A DNA stretch of 64,000 nt from positions 1 through 64,000 of the forward strand of contig CAIOMN010000229.1 of assembly GCA_903859415.1 (NCBI GenBank), read 5' to 3'. Source of the stretch: an uncultured Methylococcaceae bacterium. GTDB lineage: Bacteria > Pseudomonadota > Gammaproteobacteria > Methylococcales > Methylomonadaceae. Below the pieces are notes generated by a model. The model worked only from the letters and a program-made list of their open reading frames with translations, had not been told where the DNA came from and ran no database searches. The position numbers and the translations under genes are program-made. This document shows, one piece after another, positions 39,475-49,479 of this stretch (within the stretch, counting starts at the first letter, position 1; each line of letters opens with the position of its first letter).

Positions 39475-40487
39475 GGGAATGTGCCTTTTTCATTTAAAAT
39501 AGATTGACTTAACTGATAAACAGCCATCGCATATAAAGGACTATGATTGTAACGAGTGATGACATAAAAGTTGTCTAAACCAACCCAAAGCTCTTCACTT
39601 GCTTTTTGTCCTAATGCCTCCTGTTCATAAGCCAGTAGCTTCACTTTTGTATTTAAAGGTAAGGTCCTCTGTATTTTTAAGTTGAGTGATTCTAACTGGT
39701 CAATCCTTAAATCCGGCTTAAGGTCCTTGCTTAATACGTATTTATAGTTTTCTCCCGTTGCGCTTACTGGTGTTGCAATAGCTTGCCCAACTTGCCACTG
39801 ATGTTTAATAAAATAATTTGCGACACTAGCAATAACATCGCTGTTGTTATGCCAAATATCGCGTTTCCCATCACGATCAAAATCAACCGCATAACGCCTA
39901 AAACTACTAGGCATAAATTGTGGCGCCCCCATGGCTCCAGCATAAGAGCCAATTGGTTCTAATGGATTGAGATGCTCCTCACGGCACAACAACAAATAGT
40001 TTTCTAACTCACTAAGAAAAAATTGACTACGGGCCGGGTACGCGAATGCCAATGTAGACAATGCTTCAAGCACCTTAAAATTACCCATCTTTTGACCATA
40101 AGAGGTTTCTACCCCAATAATTGCAACGATTATCTCGGGCTGAACGCCTGTCTGCTTTTCCACAGCCGCCAATGCTGCCCCATTTTCCCGCCAAAACTTT
40201 ACCCCTCCTTTGATACGAGCATCCGTTAGGAATATCTTCCGATATTTATACCAAGGCAATCCTTCAGCTGGGGTTGAGATTTTTTTTAGAATATCCTGAT
40301 TTATTTCGACAGTCTGAAATAAAACATTAAGCTCATCTTTATCGAATTGATGCGACGTTACCATTTTATTTATAAAAGCATTGACCGGGTCTGCGTCTTT
40401 TATATTGCCTGAACAAGCCATAAGCAACAGACTTAATATCAATAATATAGGTTTTAAGCCTAACACTTTAATTAACTCTTTATTCAT
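39471..40487 (-). CDS. mltB: Membrane-bound lytic murein transglycosylase B
   Basis: SLT-fold lytic transglycosylase of family 103. Lipobox MACS (Cys25) after a hydrophobic signal; the catalytic Glu is in IIGVETSYGQKMG, and YAGAMGAPQFMPSSFRRYAVDFD is the family hallmark. 338 aa. It works on peptidoglycan near the outer membrane and is cotranscribed with rlpA and the elongation genes. Confidence 0.95.
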   Translation of the reverse strand: MNKELIKVLGLKPILLILSLLLMACSGNIKDADPVNAFINKMVTSHQFDKDELNVLFQTVEINQDILKKISTPAEGLPWYKYRKIFLTDARIKGGVKFWRENGAALAAVEKQTGVQPEIIVAIIGVETSYGQKMGNFKVLEALSTLAFAYPARSQFFLSELENYLLLCREEHLNPLEPIGSYAGAMGAPQFMPSSFRRYAVDFDRDGKRDIWHNNSDVIASVANYFIKHQWQVGQAIATPVSATGENYKYVLSKDLKPDLRIDQLESLNLKIQRTLPLNTKVKLLAYEQEALGQKASEELWVGLDNFYVITRYNHSPLYAMAVYQLSQSILNEKGTFP

Positions 40488-40494
40488 CTAACGA

Positions 40495-41619
40495 TTAGCG
40501 AAATTTTCTATGTGTATGAATTGACATTAAAATGCCAAATCCAGCCAACAATGTCACAATAGAAGTACCGCCATAACTAATTAACGGCAAGGGCACACCA
40601 ACAACAGGAAGAACGCCAATTACCATACCAATATTAACAAAAACATACACAAAGAAAGTAAATGCCAAGCTACTAGCCAATAACCTGCTGTAACTATCTT
40701 GCGCTTGAGAAGCAATATATAAACAACGCATAATGATCAATAAATATAACGCTAACAATCCTAAACAACCCACTAAACCAAACTCTTCAGCAAATACAGC
40801 GAAAATGAAATCAGTAGAACTTTCTGGTAAAAAATCCAATTCTGATTGAGTACTTCCCAACCATCCTTTACCATAAACACCACCCGAGCCTATTGCTATT
40901 TTTGATTGAATAATATGATATCCACGCCCCAGCGGATCAGCCTCAGGGTTTAGAAATGTAAGCACACGATCGCGTTGATAATCATGCATAAAATGCCAAA
41001 TAATCGGTGTCAAAGCAGCCAGAACAGTCACAATAGCCGCTATAATCCACCAGGAAAGACCCGCAAAAAAAAGCACGCCTGCACCTGAACTTGCAACCAG
41101 TAAGGCCGTGCCTAAATCAGGTTGCTTAGCAATCAGCAAGGTGGGTATAACTATAAGGATTACCGCAACTAACAACTGTTTTGCCCTAGGAGGCAAAGGA
41201 TATTCAGCCAAATACCAGGCAATCATCATAGGCGTGGTGATTTTAATCATTTCTGAAGGCTGAAAGCGAAAAAACCCTAATTCAAGCCAACGTTGTGCTC
41301 CCTTACCTATCTGTCCCATAATTAATACGGCAATCAGTAAAAAAACTCCAAGAACAAACAAAACAGCCGAATATCGCTTGAATTGATAGGGGTCAATATG
41401 GGCCAATACAATCATTAAGGCAAAAGCAAGCCCCACACGACTCAATTGGCGTATTAAAACATCCATATCTTGGCCGCCAGCGCTATAGAGAATAACAAAA
41501 CTTAATATCGATGTAAGAAGCAATACTATAAACAGAGGGATATCTATATGTAATCGCCTAAGTAAATTTCCCAACACTGAAGGAGCCTCAAAGTGCTCAT
41601 GACGCGTTTCAGTTCTCAT
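40495..41619 (-). CDS. rodA: Rod-shape glycosyltransferase RodA
   Basis: SEDS-family peptidoglycan polymerase of the elongasome, about ten transmembrane helices. Conserved segments are QPDLGTALLVASSGAGVLFF and the loop around EFGLVGCLGLLALY, with the C-terminal VGVPLPLISYGGTS. The frame is open from 41652; ATG 41619 has AGGAAAAAT just upstream and gives 374 aa, overlapping mrdA by 11 bases. RodA partners with PBP2 encoded by that gene. Confidence 0.95.
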   Translation of the reverse strand: MRTETRHEHFEAPSVLGNLLRRLHIDIPLFIVLLLTSILSFVILYSAGGQDMDVLIRQLSRVGLAFALMIVLAHIDPYQFKRYSAVLFVLGVFLLIAVLIMGQIGKGAQRWLELGFFRFQPSEMIKITTPMMIAWYLAEYPLPPRAKQLLVAVILIVIPTLLIAKQPDLGTALLVASSGAGVLFFAGLSWWIIAAIVTVLAALTPIIWHFMHDYQRDRVLTFLNPEADPLGRGYHIIQSKIAIGSGGVYGKGWLGSTQSELDFLPESSTDFIFAVFAEEFGLVGCLGLLALYLLIIMRCLYIASQAQDSYSRLLASSLAFTFFVYVFVNIGMVIGVLPVVGVPLPLISYGGTSIVTLLAGFGILMSIHTHRKFR

Positions 41620-43453
41620 ATTTTTCCTGTAAGAATTGCTTGATAACCTCACCAGCTATCGGCGCTGCAACCGATCCACCATGCCCGCCATTCTCAACAA
41701 CTACGGCTACAGCGATCTGAGGATCGTCTACCGGCGCAAATGACACAAACAAAGCATGATCCCGATACTTAAAGTCAATACTATTTTCATCATATTTTGC
41801 ATTTTGCTTAATACCTAATACCTGCGCAGTCCCTGTTTTCCCAGCAATTTGATAACTTATATTTTTATTAATGCCTTTAGCAGTGCCATGCTCGCTATGA
41901 ACAACATTAACCATTCCCTGAACGACCGAATTAACGTGCTCTTGTTTTAGGGGAATAGTGTTATCACTGTGTTCAATGCCAAGCGTAGTGCCTTGTGCAC
42001 TGACCATTTTATCAACTAAAAAGGGTGTAATGACCTTACCGTTGCTTGCTAATGTAGCGGTCGCTTTCGCAAGCTGCAAAGGAGTAACTTGTAGATAACC
42101 TTGACCTATACCCGTTATCAATGTCTCTCCGGGATACCATGCTTGATTTTTTCGTTCGCGCTTCCACTCACGCGAAGGCAATAAACCAGACTTTTCACCG
42201 ACAAGATCAATACCTGTTTTTTCGCCAAAACCAAACTTATGTAAAAAATTATACATATTATCAATACCCAGCGCAGATGCCAGACGATAAAAATAGACAT
42301 CACAAGACTCGGTAATAGCCCGCGTTAAGTTAACTGCACCATGCCCATTTTTTTTCCAGTCTCGATAACGATGAGTCACTCCCGGTAACTGATAATACCC
42401 AGGGCAAAATAGTTTTTGCTCTGCACTAATCACATCAAACTCAAGTCCGGCCAAGGCAATAAACGGTTTTATTGTAGAACCTGGGGGATATAAACCTCGC
42501 AACGCCCGATTATAAAGTGGTTGATTTTCTGAAGATTGTAATGCTTGATAAGCATCATTAGCGATACCCACTACAAATGGATTAGGGTCAAACCCAGGAC
42601 GACTGACAAAAACCAGGACCCCTCCGGTTTTAATATCAATAGCCACCACAGCACCATTAAAAGAATCTAATGCATCATAAGCTGTTCTCTGCAAATCGAT
42701 ATCCAATGTTAAATAAAGATTTACCCCGGATTCAGGATTAACTTCTTTTAATGTATTCAATAATCGAGCCTGAACATTCGTTTCTATCTCAGCATAACCC
42801 GTCTTACCGTGTAATTGACTTTCATAAGAACTTTCTATACCTAACTTACCTATATGGGTAGATCCACGATACTCAGATATCGGTAAATCTTTCATTTCGG
42901 CTTCATTAATACGCCCAACGTAACCAATAACATGGGCCGCTAAATCGCTATACGGATAATGCCGAACGAGCTGCCTATGAATATCGACACCCGGGAAATA
43001 AGGCCTGGCAACTGCAAACTTTGCCAACTGCTCTTCATCCATACTGACCAACAAAGAAGAACTGACAAACCTTTTTTGGCGTTTACGTAATTTTTGGTAC
43101 TGTTCAATGTCCTCATCGGATAGCTCAAGCAGCTTTTGCAAACGAGATAGCGTATCATCCATGTTACTCACCTGCTCCGGGATAATTTCCAGACTATAGG
43201 ACGGCATATTCTCGGCTAAGACTTTTCCTTTTCGGTCTAAAATCATGCCTCTCGTAGGTACCAAAGGAATAATCTTAATACTATTGTCTTTTGCCAATGA
43301 TGAATAATGTTCGTGCCCCGCAACTTGTAAATAAATGAGCCTGATAATTAAACCCGTAGTTAAGAGACTAACAACAATGAACGCAGCAATAATCCGATTT
43401 ATAAATAAGCGCTTTTCCGATGAAGGATCTTTAATAGCATATAAACGCGACAT
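41609..43453 (-). CDS. mrdA: Penicillin-binding protein 2
   Basis: Class B PBP that crosslinks peptidoglycan in the elongasome. One N-terminal transmembrane helix (about 18-40), the dimerisation/pedestal domain, then the transpeptidase with SxxK in YPPGSTIKPFIAL, SxN-like in TESCDVYFYRL (SCD instead of SxN, as common in PBP2) and KTG in IAGKTGTAQV. 614 aa. Confidence 0.96.
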   Translation of the reverse strand: MSRLYAIKDPSSEKRLFINRIIAAFIVVSLLTTGLIIRLIYLQVAGHEHYSSLAKDNSIKIIPLVPTRGMILDRKGKVLAENMPSYSLEIIPEQVSNMDDTLSRLQKLLELSDEDIEQYQKLRKRQKRFVSSSLLVSMDEEQLAKFAVARPYFPGVDIHRQLVRHYPYSDLAAHVIGYVGRINEAEMKDLPISEYRGSTHIGKLGIESSYESQLHGKTGYAEIETNVQARLLNTLKEVNPESGVNLYLTLDIDLQRTAYDALDSFNGAVVAIDIKTGGVLVFVSRPGFDPNPFVVGIANDAYQALQSSENQPLYNRALRGLYPPGSTIKPFIALAGLEFDVISAEQKLFCPGYYQLPGVTHRYRDWKKNGHGAVNLTRAITESCDVYFYRLASALGIDNMYNFLHKFGFGEKTGIDLVGEKSGLLPSREWKRERKNQAWYPGETLITGIGQGYLQVTPLQLAKATATLASNGKVITPFLVDKMVSAQGTTLGIEHSDNTIPLKQEHVNSVVQGMVNVVHSEHGTAKGINKNISYQIAGKTGTAQVLGIKQNAKYDENSIDFKYRDHALFVSFAPVDDPQIAVAVVVENGGHGGSVAAPIAGEVIKQFLQEKYEN

Positions 43454-43468
43454 ATGTTGCCAGGTATT

Positions 43469-43957
43469 TTATTTTATAAATCTAAACACACTGACAAAAC
43501 GCATTAATCCATAGACTAAAGGCCAGCATATCATACCGGTAAAGACTGGCAACCAGAATGAAGCATGCAACTGTGCAGGGTGTTGAAGGTTCTTTATAAA
43601 AAACAGCAATAACTGAGACAATAATAAACAGAAAAAAATGAACAAGCCTTGCTGGAAAAAAGGGAATTGACGCAAACGATTATGAAACTTAAGGCACACA
43701 TAAATTATAAGTGAATAAGCCAAAGCATATTGACCCAACAAACGACCCGTTAACACATCAGTCAATAAACCAAAAATCCATGCATGGAAAATACCTACCC
43801 GTTCAGGCGTGTTTAATGCCCAATAAACCAAAACTAAAAGCACCCAATCTGGATTCAGCAAAGCCATTTCTTCAGATAGAGGTACAACCCTTAAGCACAT
43901 TGCCAAAATAAGAGTTAGTATAATTCGAAAATAACTGACTTGATTATTTAACCTCAT
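43469..43957 (-). CDS. mreD: Rod shape-determining protein MreD
   Basis: Small polytopic inner-membrane protein of the elongasome (162 aa, about five helices). The motifs PDWVLLVLVYWALN and HAWIFGLLTDVLTGRLLGQYAL are typical. Overlaps mreC by 14 bases, so it is translated with it. Confidence 0.94.
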   Translation of the reverse strand: MRLNNQVSYFRIILTLILAMCLRVVPLSEEMALLNPDWVLLVLVYWALNTPERVGIFHAWIFGLLTDVLTGRLLGQYALAYSLIIYVCLKFHNRLRQFPFFQQGLFIFFCLLLSQLLLFFIKNLQHPAQLHASFWLPVFTGMICWPLVYGLMRFVSVFRFIK

Positions 43958-44828
43958 CAGAAGGGTCCTCTTTATTTATTATTGATTTTGTAATCAGAGG
44001 TACCGGCACTGATTTGCTCCAAACTATCATTAATTCTCTATTGCGATCTAATAAAGCCTTTGGCGTTGCCGTAATAGTAGCAAACGCTTTATTTGGTTCT
44101 GTTGTAAACTCATCGACCACCGCAACCGGATAACCCTGAGGAAAAGTCCCACCTAAACCGGATGTTATCAGTAAATCACCTGGATGAATATCAGCGTTAC
44201 TTGGCAAGAAAGGTAAGACTAATCGATTCAGTTGACCACTACCCATCGCAATAGTAAGCAGACCATTACGATTTACTTGAACAGGAATCGCATGATTTGG
44301 ATCCGTAATCAACATAATCTCAGACGTAAACGGCAATGCTCTAAAAACCTGCCCAACAACACCATTTGCATCTAGAACAGGCTGCTGCGGATGAACGCCA
44401 AAACGCGTTCCTTTGTTAACCACAACGATATGCTCATAAGGCGCCATATTAACCGATAACAATTCAGCCACCAGTACCTGCTCACCCAATTTAAAAGAGT
44501 TTTCTAATAACGCCCGTAAACGAATATTTTCTTTTTCCAAAGCCTCAAACTTAAGTAAACGTGATTGATGAATGATCTGCTCTTCACGCAACCGTTCATT
44601 TTCCAGCTTTAATGCCCTATATGAACTAACCGAATGAGCCGCATGCTCAATTAGAGCCGTCGGAAAGTCGACCAAATATTTTAATGGATCAACAACAACT
44701 GAAAGCGTACTACGAACTCCACTTATTTGAGAACTTCTATACTCAGTTACCAGTAAAATAGTCGAAGCAATAACTGCCACCAATAAGCGAGTATTAATTG
44801 ATGGACCAGTGGTAAATATAAGTTTTAT
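43944..44828 (-). CDS. mreC: Rod shape-determining protein MreC, apparent AUA start
   Basis: Bitopic scaffold of the elongasome: a transmembrane helix near residues 16-32, a coiled coil (about 60-110, LENERLREEQIIHQSRLLKFE) and the beta-rich MreC domain. Standard-codon callers would start at TTG 44783, inside the membrane helix. Upstream, the frame continues with IKLIFTTGPSINTRL, which aligns with the conserved MreC N terminus (MKPIFxxGPSxxxR). The codon at the Met position is ATA (44828-44826), 7 bases after GAGG, and the frame has a TAA six codons further up with only CTG as another near-start. The AUA start is inferred. Confidence 0.85.
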   Translation of the reverse strand: MKLIFTTGPSINTRLLVAVIASTILLVTEYRSSQISGVRSTLSVVVDPLKYLVDFPTALIEHAAHSVSSYRALKLENERLREEQIIHQSRLLKFEALEKENIRLRALLENSFKLGEQVLVAELLSVNMAPYEHIVVVNKGTRFGVHPQQPVLDANGVVGQVFRALPFTSEIMLITDPNHAIPVQVNRNGLLTIAMGSGQLNRLVLPFLPSNADIHPGDLLITSGLGGTFPQGYPVAVVDEFTTEPNKAFATITATPKALLDRNRELMIVWSKSVPVPLITKSIINKEDPSDEVK

Positions 44829-44916
44829 AGCAGCGCCTCGTACCAGTTAAAAGAGAGTGTAACTCCGATAAAATGAAATATAAGTTACAACCACAAAAAA
44901 CAACTCTAGGAAGATT

Positions 44917-45963
44917 TTACTCCAGGGAGAAAGTTGAAAGTCCCTTTCTGTCTAATAGTTCTAGCACCATGCCTCCTCCTCTCGCAACACATGTTAATGG
45001 GTCATCGGCAATGTGAACTGGCAAACCTATTTCTTCAGAAATAAGTAAATCGATATTTTTTAATAAAGCGCCTCCTCCCGTTATATAAACCCCCCGATTT
45101 GCCACATCCGCACCTAACTCTGGCGGCGTTTGCTCTAAGGCTACCTTGACTGCGCTAATAATACCAGCCAAGGGCTCTTGTAAAGCCTCCAGGATTTCAT
45201 TGCTATTTAAAGAAAAACTTCTAGGCACGCCTTCTGCTAAATTTCGGCCTTTAACTTCAACCTCTTTAACCTCCTTACCTGGATAGGCAGAACCAATAGC
45301 TATCTTTATTTTTTCAGCGGTGACTTCACCAATCAAAGTACCGTAGTTTTTCCGCACATAATTAATAATGGCCTCATCAAAACGATCACCGCCAATACGA
45401 ACAGAGCTAGAATAAACGACGCCATTCAAGGATATAACAGCCACTTCAGAAGTACCTGCACCGATATCAAGGACCATTGATCCACTTGGTTCATCGACAG
45501 GCAAACCAGCACCTATAGCAGCAGAAATAGGCTCCTCAATCAAATAGACTTCACGTGCGCCAGCCATCGAAGCAGATTCCCGTATGGCACGACGCTCAAC
45601 CTGAGTTGATCCTGAAGGCACACAAATTAAAATACGTGGACTGGGGCGCAACAAACGATTTTTTTTGTGAACCTTCTCAATAAAAAAACGTAACATACGC
45701 TCAGTAATCGCAAAATCAGCAATAACTCCATCTTTAAGTGGACGAATAGCAGTAATATTGTTCGGCGTACGCCCCAACATCAATTTTGCATCGGCACCTA
45801 CCGCTGCAATTGTCTTTGCGCCACGAACCTTGTCTTCTTTGATAGCAACAACAGAAGGTTCATTCAGTACAATTCCTTGACCAGGAATATAAATCAGTGT
45901 ATTGGCCGTTCCTAAATCAATAGAGAGATCATTAGAGAAAAGACCGCGAATTCTTTTGAACAT
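44917..45963 (-). CDS. mreB: Rod shape-determining protein MreB
   Basis: Bacterial actin homologue that guides lateral wall synthesis. The phosphate loops are [12 protein letters not shown] and [12 protein letters not shown]; the adenosine motif is [11 protein letters not shown]. An amphipathic N terminus ([11 protein letters not shown]) likely binds the membrane. 348 aa. First gene of the long minus-strand block mreBCD-mrdA-rodA-mltB-rlpA-dacA-dat-ybeD-lipBA. A ribosome site AGGAAACAGG precedes the ATG. Confidence 0.97.
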   Translation of the reverse strand: MFKRIRGLFSNDLSIDLGTANTLIYIPGQGIVLNEPSVVAIKEDKVRGAKTIAAVGADAKLMLGRTPNNITAIRPLKDGVIADFAITERMLRFFIEKVHKKNRLLRPSPRILICVPSGSTQVERRAIRESASMAGAREVYLIEEPISAAIGAGLPVDEPSGSMVLDIGAGTSEVAVISLNGVVYSSSVRIGGDRFDEAIINYVRKNYGTLIGEVTAEKIKIAIGSAYPGKEVKEVEVKGRNLAEGVPRSFSLNSNEILEALQEPLAGIISAVKVALEQTPPELGADVANRGVYITGGGALLKNIDLLISEEIGLPVHIADDPLTCVARGGGMVLELLDRKGLSTFSLE

Positions 45964-46206
45964 CGTTACCTGTTTCCTGTAGGGAATAAAAACAGTGATA
46001 CTTTATCAATCAAGCAGGTATTTGATCAAGATATAAGTATCGTATTTGTAGTAATATACTCAGCAATGGCAGAAGGTACAAGATTAAAAACTGAGACCGC
46101 CTAGCTGAAAACTTCAATTTTTAACTCCAACACATTTTCTGTCGCTTCGCCTCAACATGTTAGCAGAATAGCAATGAGTTAAACCGATTTAATAAGGGGG
46201 ACAAAC
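45964..46206. other. Divergent promoter region mreB / gatC
   Basis: 243 AT-rich bases between divergently read genes. For mreB a tentative TTGATC, 18-base spacer and TAAAGT lie at about 46024-45995 on the minus strand. For gatC I see only the strong AAGGGGGAC ribosome site at 46194-46202 and no clear promoter. No gene is supported here. Confidence 0.35.
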
Positions 46207-46494
46207 ATGTCGTTAACGGCAAATGATGTAACCCAAATTGCGCACTTGGCGCGTTTGGGAATTGATAAGCAAGATATCGACTCTTATACAAAAGATTTAT
46301 CTGGCATATTAGATTTAATGACTCAAATGAGTGAGCTAAATACTGATAATGTTGACCCGATGGCGCATCCAATGGATCAAGTGCAACGCCTAAGGGTGGA
46401 TACTATCTCAGAACAAAATAATCGCGAAAAATTTATGTCCATTGCTCCACAGGCAGAAGCAGGACTTTACCTTGTGCCAAAAGTGATTGAGTAA
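46207..46494 (+). CDS. gatC: Glutamyl-tRNA(Gln)/aspartyl-tRNA(Asn) amidotransferase subunit C
   Basis: Small subunit (95 aa) that wraps around GatA and stabilises the GatCAB complex. DVTQIAHLARLGIDKQDI at the start and VDPMAHPMDQVQRLRVD in the middle are typical. A strong ribosome site precedes it. The operon gatC-gatA-gatB is intact. Confidence 0.96.
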   Translation: MSLTANDVTQIAHLARLGIDKQDIDSYTKDLSGILDLMTQMSELNTDNVDPMAHPMDQVQRLRVDTISEQNNREKFMSIAPQAEAGLYLVPKVIE

Positions 46495-46509
46495 AGGAAA
46501 CCCATAATA

Positions 46510-47961
46510 ATGCACACTAAATCATTAACAGAATTAGCTCATGGCTTACGCTCGGGCGACTTTTCAAGTGTAGAACTCACCCAACATTTTTTAAATAGAA
46601 TTAAAAAACATCAAGACCTAAACGCCTATATTACCGTCACCGAAGAAATTGCAATACAAAATGCTATGGCTGCGGATGCGCGATTAACTAGAGGACAAGT
46701 TGAACCGCTAACTGGCATACCGATTGCTCAAAAAGACATTTTCTGCACTTTGGACATCAAAACAAGCTGTGGTTCAAAAATGCTGGACAACTTTATTGCG
46801 CCTTATAACGCAACTGTCGTTGAGAAATTTAATCAAGCCGGTGCTGTGCATCTAGGTAAACTAAACATGGATGAATTTGCCATGGGTTCATCTAACGAAA
46901 CCAGCTATTACGGCGCAGTTAAAAACCCCTGGAACATTAACACCGTGCCAGGGGGTTCATCGGGTGGTTCTGGCGCGGCAGTTTCTGCACGACTAGCCGC
47001 CTGTGCAACAGGAACAGATACGGGTGGCTCGATACGCCAACCTGCTGCACATTGTGGCATTACAGGTTTAAAGCCCACTTATGGACGAGTATCCCGTTAT
47101 GGTATGATTGCCTATGCATCAAGCTTGGATCAAGGTGGTCCAATGGCGCGTAGTGCAGAAGATGCGGCAATACTGTTACAAACAATGGCTGGATTTGACC
47201 CAAAAGACTCCACTAGTGTTGATTTAAGTGTACCTAACTATAGCGAGGGACTTAACAACTCTTTGGCTGGATTAAGAATTGGCTTACCTAAAGAATTCTT
47301 TAGCAACGATTTAAACAGTGATATGGCTGCTAAACTTGAAACCGCTATTAATGAATACCGTAAGCTAGGGGCTGAAGTCAAAGAAGTATCCATGCCCAAT
47401 CTTAGACTAGCCATTCCAGCTTACTATGTTATTGCCCCAGCCGAATGTTCAGCAAATTTATCGCGTTTTGATGGCGTTCGTTTTGGCTATCGCTGTGAAA
47501 ATCCAGTCGATTTAAGCGATCTCTATACCCGCTCTCGTGGTGAAGGTTTTGGCAAAGAGGTTAAACGACGGATTCTGATGGGTACCTATGCCTTATCAAC
47601 CGGTTATTACGACGCCTATTACGTTAAAGCACAAAAAATTAGGCGACTCATCAGTGACGACTTCAAAAATGCCTTGACCGAAGTCGATGTCATCATGGGT
47701 CCTGTGACACCGACCCCCGCTTTTGGCATTGGTGAAAAAATAGCGGACCCTATCGAAATGTACTTATCGGACATTTATACCATTGCTATCAATTTGGCTG
47801 GCTTACCCGCACTATCTATTCCAGCCGGCTTTATTAACGACCTACCGGTAGGTCTGCAAATTATTGGTAATTATTTTACCGAAGACCGCTTATTGAACAT
47901 TGCCCATCAATATCAGCAGGTCACCGATTGGCATCAACACACGCCCAAAGGCTTTGAATAA
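46510..47961 (+). CDS. gatA: Glutamyl-tRNA(Gln)/aspartyl-tRNA(Asn) amidotransferase subunit A
   Basis: Amidase that releases ammonia from glutamine for transamidation of mischarged tRNA. The Ser-cisSer-Lys triad is visible: Lys in PIAQKDIFC, and the Ser residues in [10 protein letters not shown] and [13 protein letters not shown]. 483 aa, normal length. Its stop is 11 bases before the gatB start. Confidence 0.97.
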   Translation: MHTKSLTELAHGLRSGDFSSVELTQHFLNRIKKHQDLNAYITVTEEIAIQNAMAADARLTRGQVEPLTGIPIAQKDIFCTLDIKTSCGSKMLDNFIAPYNATVVEKFNQAGAVHLGKLNMDEFAMGSSNETSYYGAVKNPWNINTVPGGSSGGSGAAVSARLAACATGTDTGGSIRQPAAHCGITGLKPTYGRVSRYGMIAYASSLDQGGPMARSAEDAAILLQTMAGFDPKDSTSVDLSVPNYSEGLNNSLAGLRIGLPKEFFSNDLNSDMAAKLETAINEYRKLGAEVKEVSMPNLRLAIPAYYVIAPAECSANLSRFDGVRFGYRCENPVDLSDLYTRSRGEGFGKEVKRRILMGTYALSTGYYDAYYVKAQKIRRLISDDFKNALTEVDVIMGPVTPTPAFGIGEKIADPIEMYLSDIYTIAINLAGLPALSIPAGFINDLPVGLQIIGNYFTEDRLLNIAHQYQQVTDWHQHTPKGFE

Positions 47962-47971
47962 GGAGATAACA

Positions 47972-49405
47972 ATGGAATGGGAAACAATAATCGGCTTGGA
48001 AATTCATACCCAACTAGCCACACAATCAAAAATATTTTCAGGTGCATCGACTGCTTACGGGGCTGAGCCCAATACCCAAGCCTGTGCCGTTGATTTAGGC
48101 TTACCCGGTGTTTTGCCTGTATTAAACGAAGAGGCCGTACGTCTGGCTGTCATCTTTGGCATGGCTATTGAAGCCAACATTGCCCCTTATTCAGTATTTG
48201 CCAGAAAAAACTACTTTTATCCTGACTTACCTAAAGGCTATCAAATTAGTCAAATGGATCATCCTATTGTGGGTGTTGGACACCTGGACATTGAAGTCGA
48301 CGGGGAGACTAAGCGGATCGGCATTACCCGTGCTCACCTCGAAGAGGATGCAGGTAAATCTTTACATGAAAGTTTTCATGGTCTAACGGGTATTGATTTA
48401 AACCGTGCTGGAACGCCTTTATTAGAAATCGTCTCAGAGCCTGACATGCGATCAGCTAAAGAAGCCGTCGCCTATATGAGAAAATTACATGAGCTCGTAC
48501 GCTATTTAGGTATCTGTGATGGAAATATGCAAGAAGGATCTTTCCGTTGCGATGCCAACGTATCAGTACGCCCCAAAGGTCAAAAAGAATTTGGCACAAG
48601 AGCGGAAATCAAAAACATTAACTCATTTAAGTTTGTTGAGAAAGCCATTAATCATGAAATTGAAAGGCAAATTGAACTCATTGAAAATGGCGGCAAAGTC
48701 GTTCAGGAAACCCGTTTATACGATTCAGTCAAAGATGAAACCCGGTCTATGCGCAGTAAAGAAGAAGCTAACGACTACCGCTACTTTCCAGACCCTGACT
48801 TATTGCCAGTCTTGATTGATGAAGCGTTTAAATCGCAAATAAAAGCTAATTTACCTGAATTACCCCAAGCTAAAAAGCTTCGCTTTAAAACTGACTACCA
48901 ATTAGATGAAGAAAGCGCCACTATTTTAACAACGTCACGCCCTTTAGCGGATTACTTTGAAGCCACGCTTAAGACAGCAACGTCTGAACCCAAATTATGC
49001 GCCAACTGGATCACTGGGGACTTATCTGCTGCGCTCAATAAAGCAGGACTAGAAATTACTGATTCCCCGATTAGCTATGAACGTTTAGCCGGTTTATTAG
49101 CGCGAATTAGCGACAATACTATTTCTGGAAAAATTGCCAAACAAGTCTTTGAAGAGCTTTGGCAATCGACAGCAACAGCCGATGAAATCATTGCAGAAAA
49201 AGGCTTGAAACAAATAACCGATACTGGAGCAATTGAATCAATCATCGACAAGATTATTGCCGATAACCAGGGGCAAGTTGAACAATACCGAAGCGGTAAA
49301 GACAAAGTATTCGCTTTCTTTGTCGGCCAGGTCATGAAAGAAATGAAAGGTAAAGCGAATCCTGCAGAAGTGAATAAGCTGTTAAAAGCGAAGCTGCAAG
49401 GTTAA
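47972..49405 (+). CDS. gatB: Glutamyl-tRNA(Gln)/aspartyl-tRNA(Asn) amidotransferase subunit B
   Basis: Kinase/transamidase subunit that activates the mischarged tRNA and receives ammonia from GatA. The start [15 protein letters not shown] at ATG 47972 (GGAG just upstream) is the family norm; the frame is open from 47900 inside gat[19 protein letters not shown] is the catalytic-core signature and the YqeY-like tail domain covers about the last 150 residues. 477 aa. GatCAB allows Gln-tRNA or Asn-tRNA to be made without the direct synthetase. Confidence 0.97.
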   Translation: MEWETIIGLEIHTQLATQSKIFSGASTAYGAEPNTQACAVDLGLPGVLPVLNEEAVRLAVIFGMAIEANIAPYSVFARKNYFYPDLPKGYQISQMDHPIVGVGHLDIEVDGETKRIGITRAHLEEDAGKSLHESFHGLTGIDLNRAGTPLLEIVSEPDMRSAKEAVAYMRKLHELVRYLGICDGNMQEGSFRCDANVSVRPKGQKEFGTRAEIKNINSFKFVEKAINHEIERQIELIENGGKVVQETRLYDSVKDETRSMRSKEEANDYRYFPDPDLLPVLIDEAFKSQIKANLPELPQAKKLRFKTDYQLDEESATILTTSRPLADYFEATLKTATSEPKLCANWITGDLSAALNKAGLEITDSPISYERLAGLLARISDNTISGKIAKQVFEELWQSTATADEIIAEKGLKQITDTGAIESIIDKIIADNQGQVEQYRSGKDKVFAFFVGQVMKEMKGKANPAEVNKLLKAKLQG

Positions 49406-49427
49406 AAACAGCTTGATTGAAAGGCAA

Positions 49428-49457
49428 AAAAAACGGGAGCCTAAGCTCCCGTTTTTT
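49428..49457 (+). terminator. Rho-independent terminator of gatCAB
   Basis: A 13-bp inverted repeat, AAAAAACGGGAGC and GCTCCCGTTTTTT, around a CTAA loop with a built-in U tract. Being symmetric, it can also end the converging amtB transcript. Confidence 0.93.
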
Positions 49458-49479
49458 ATCTACCAAACCAGAATTAGAA

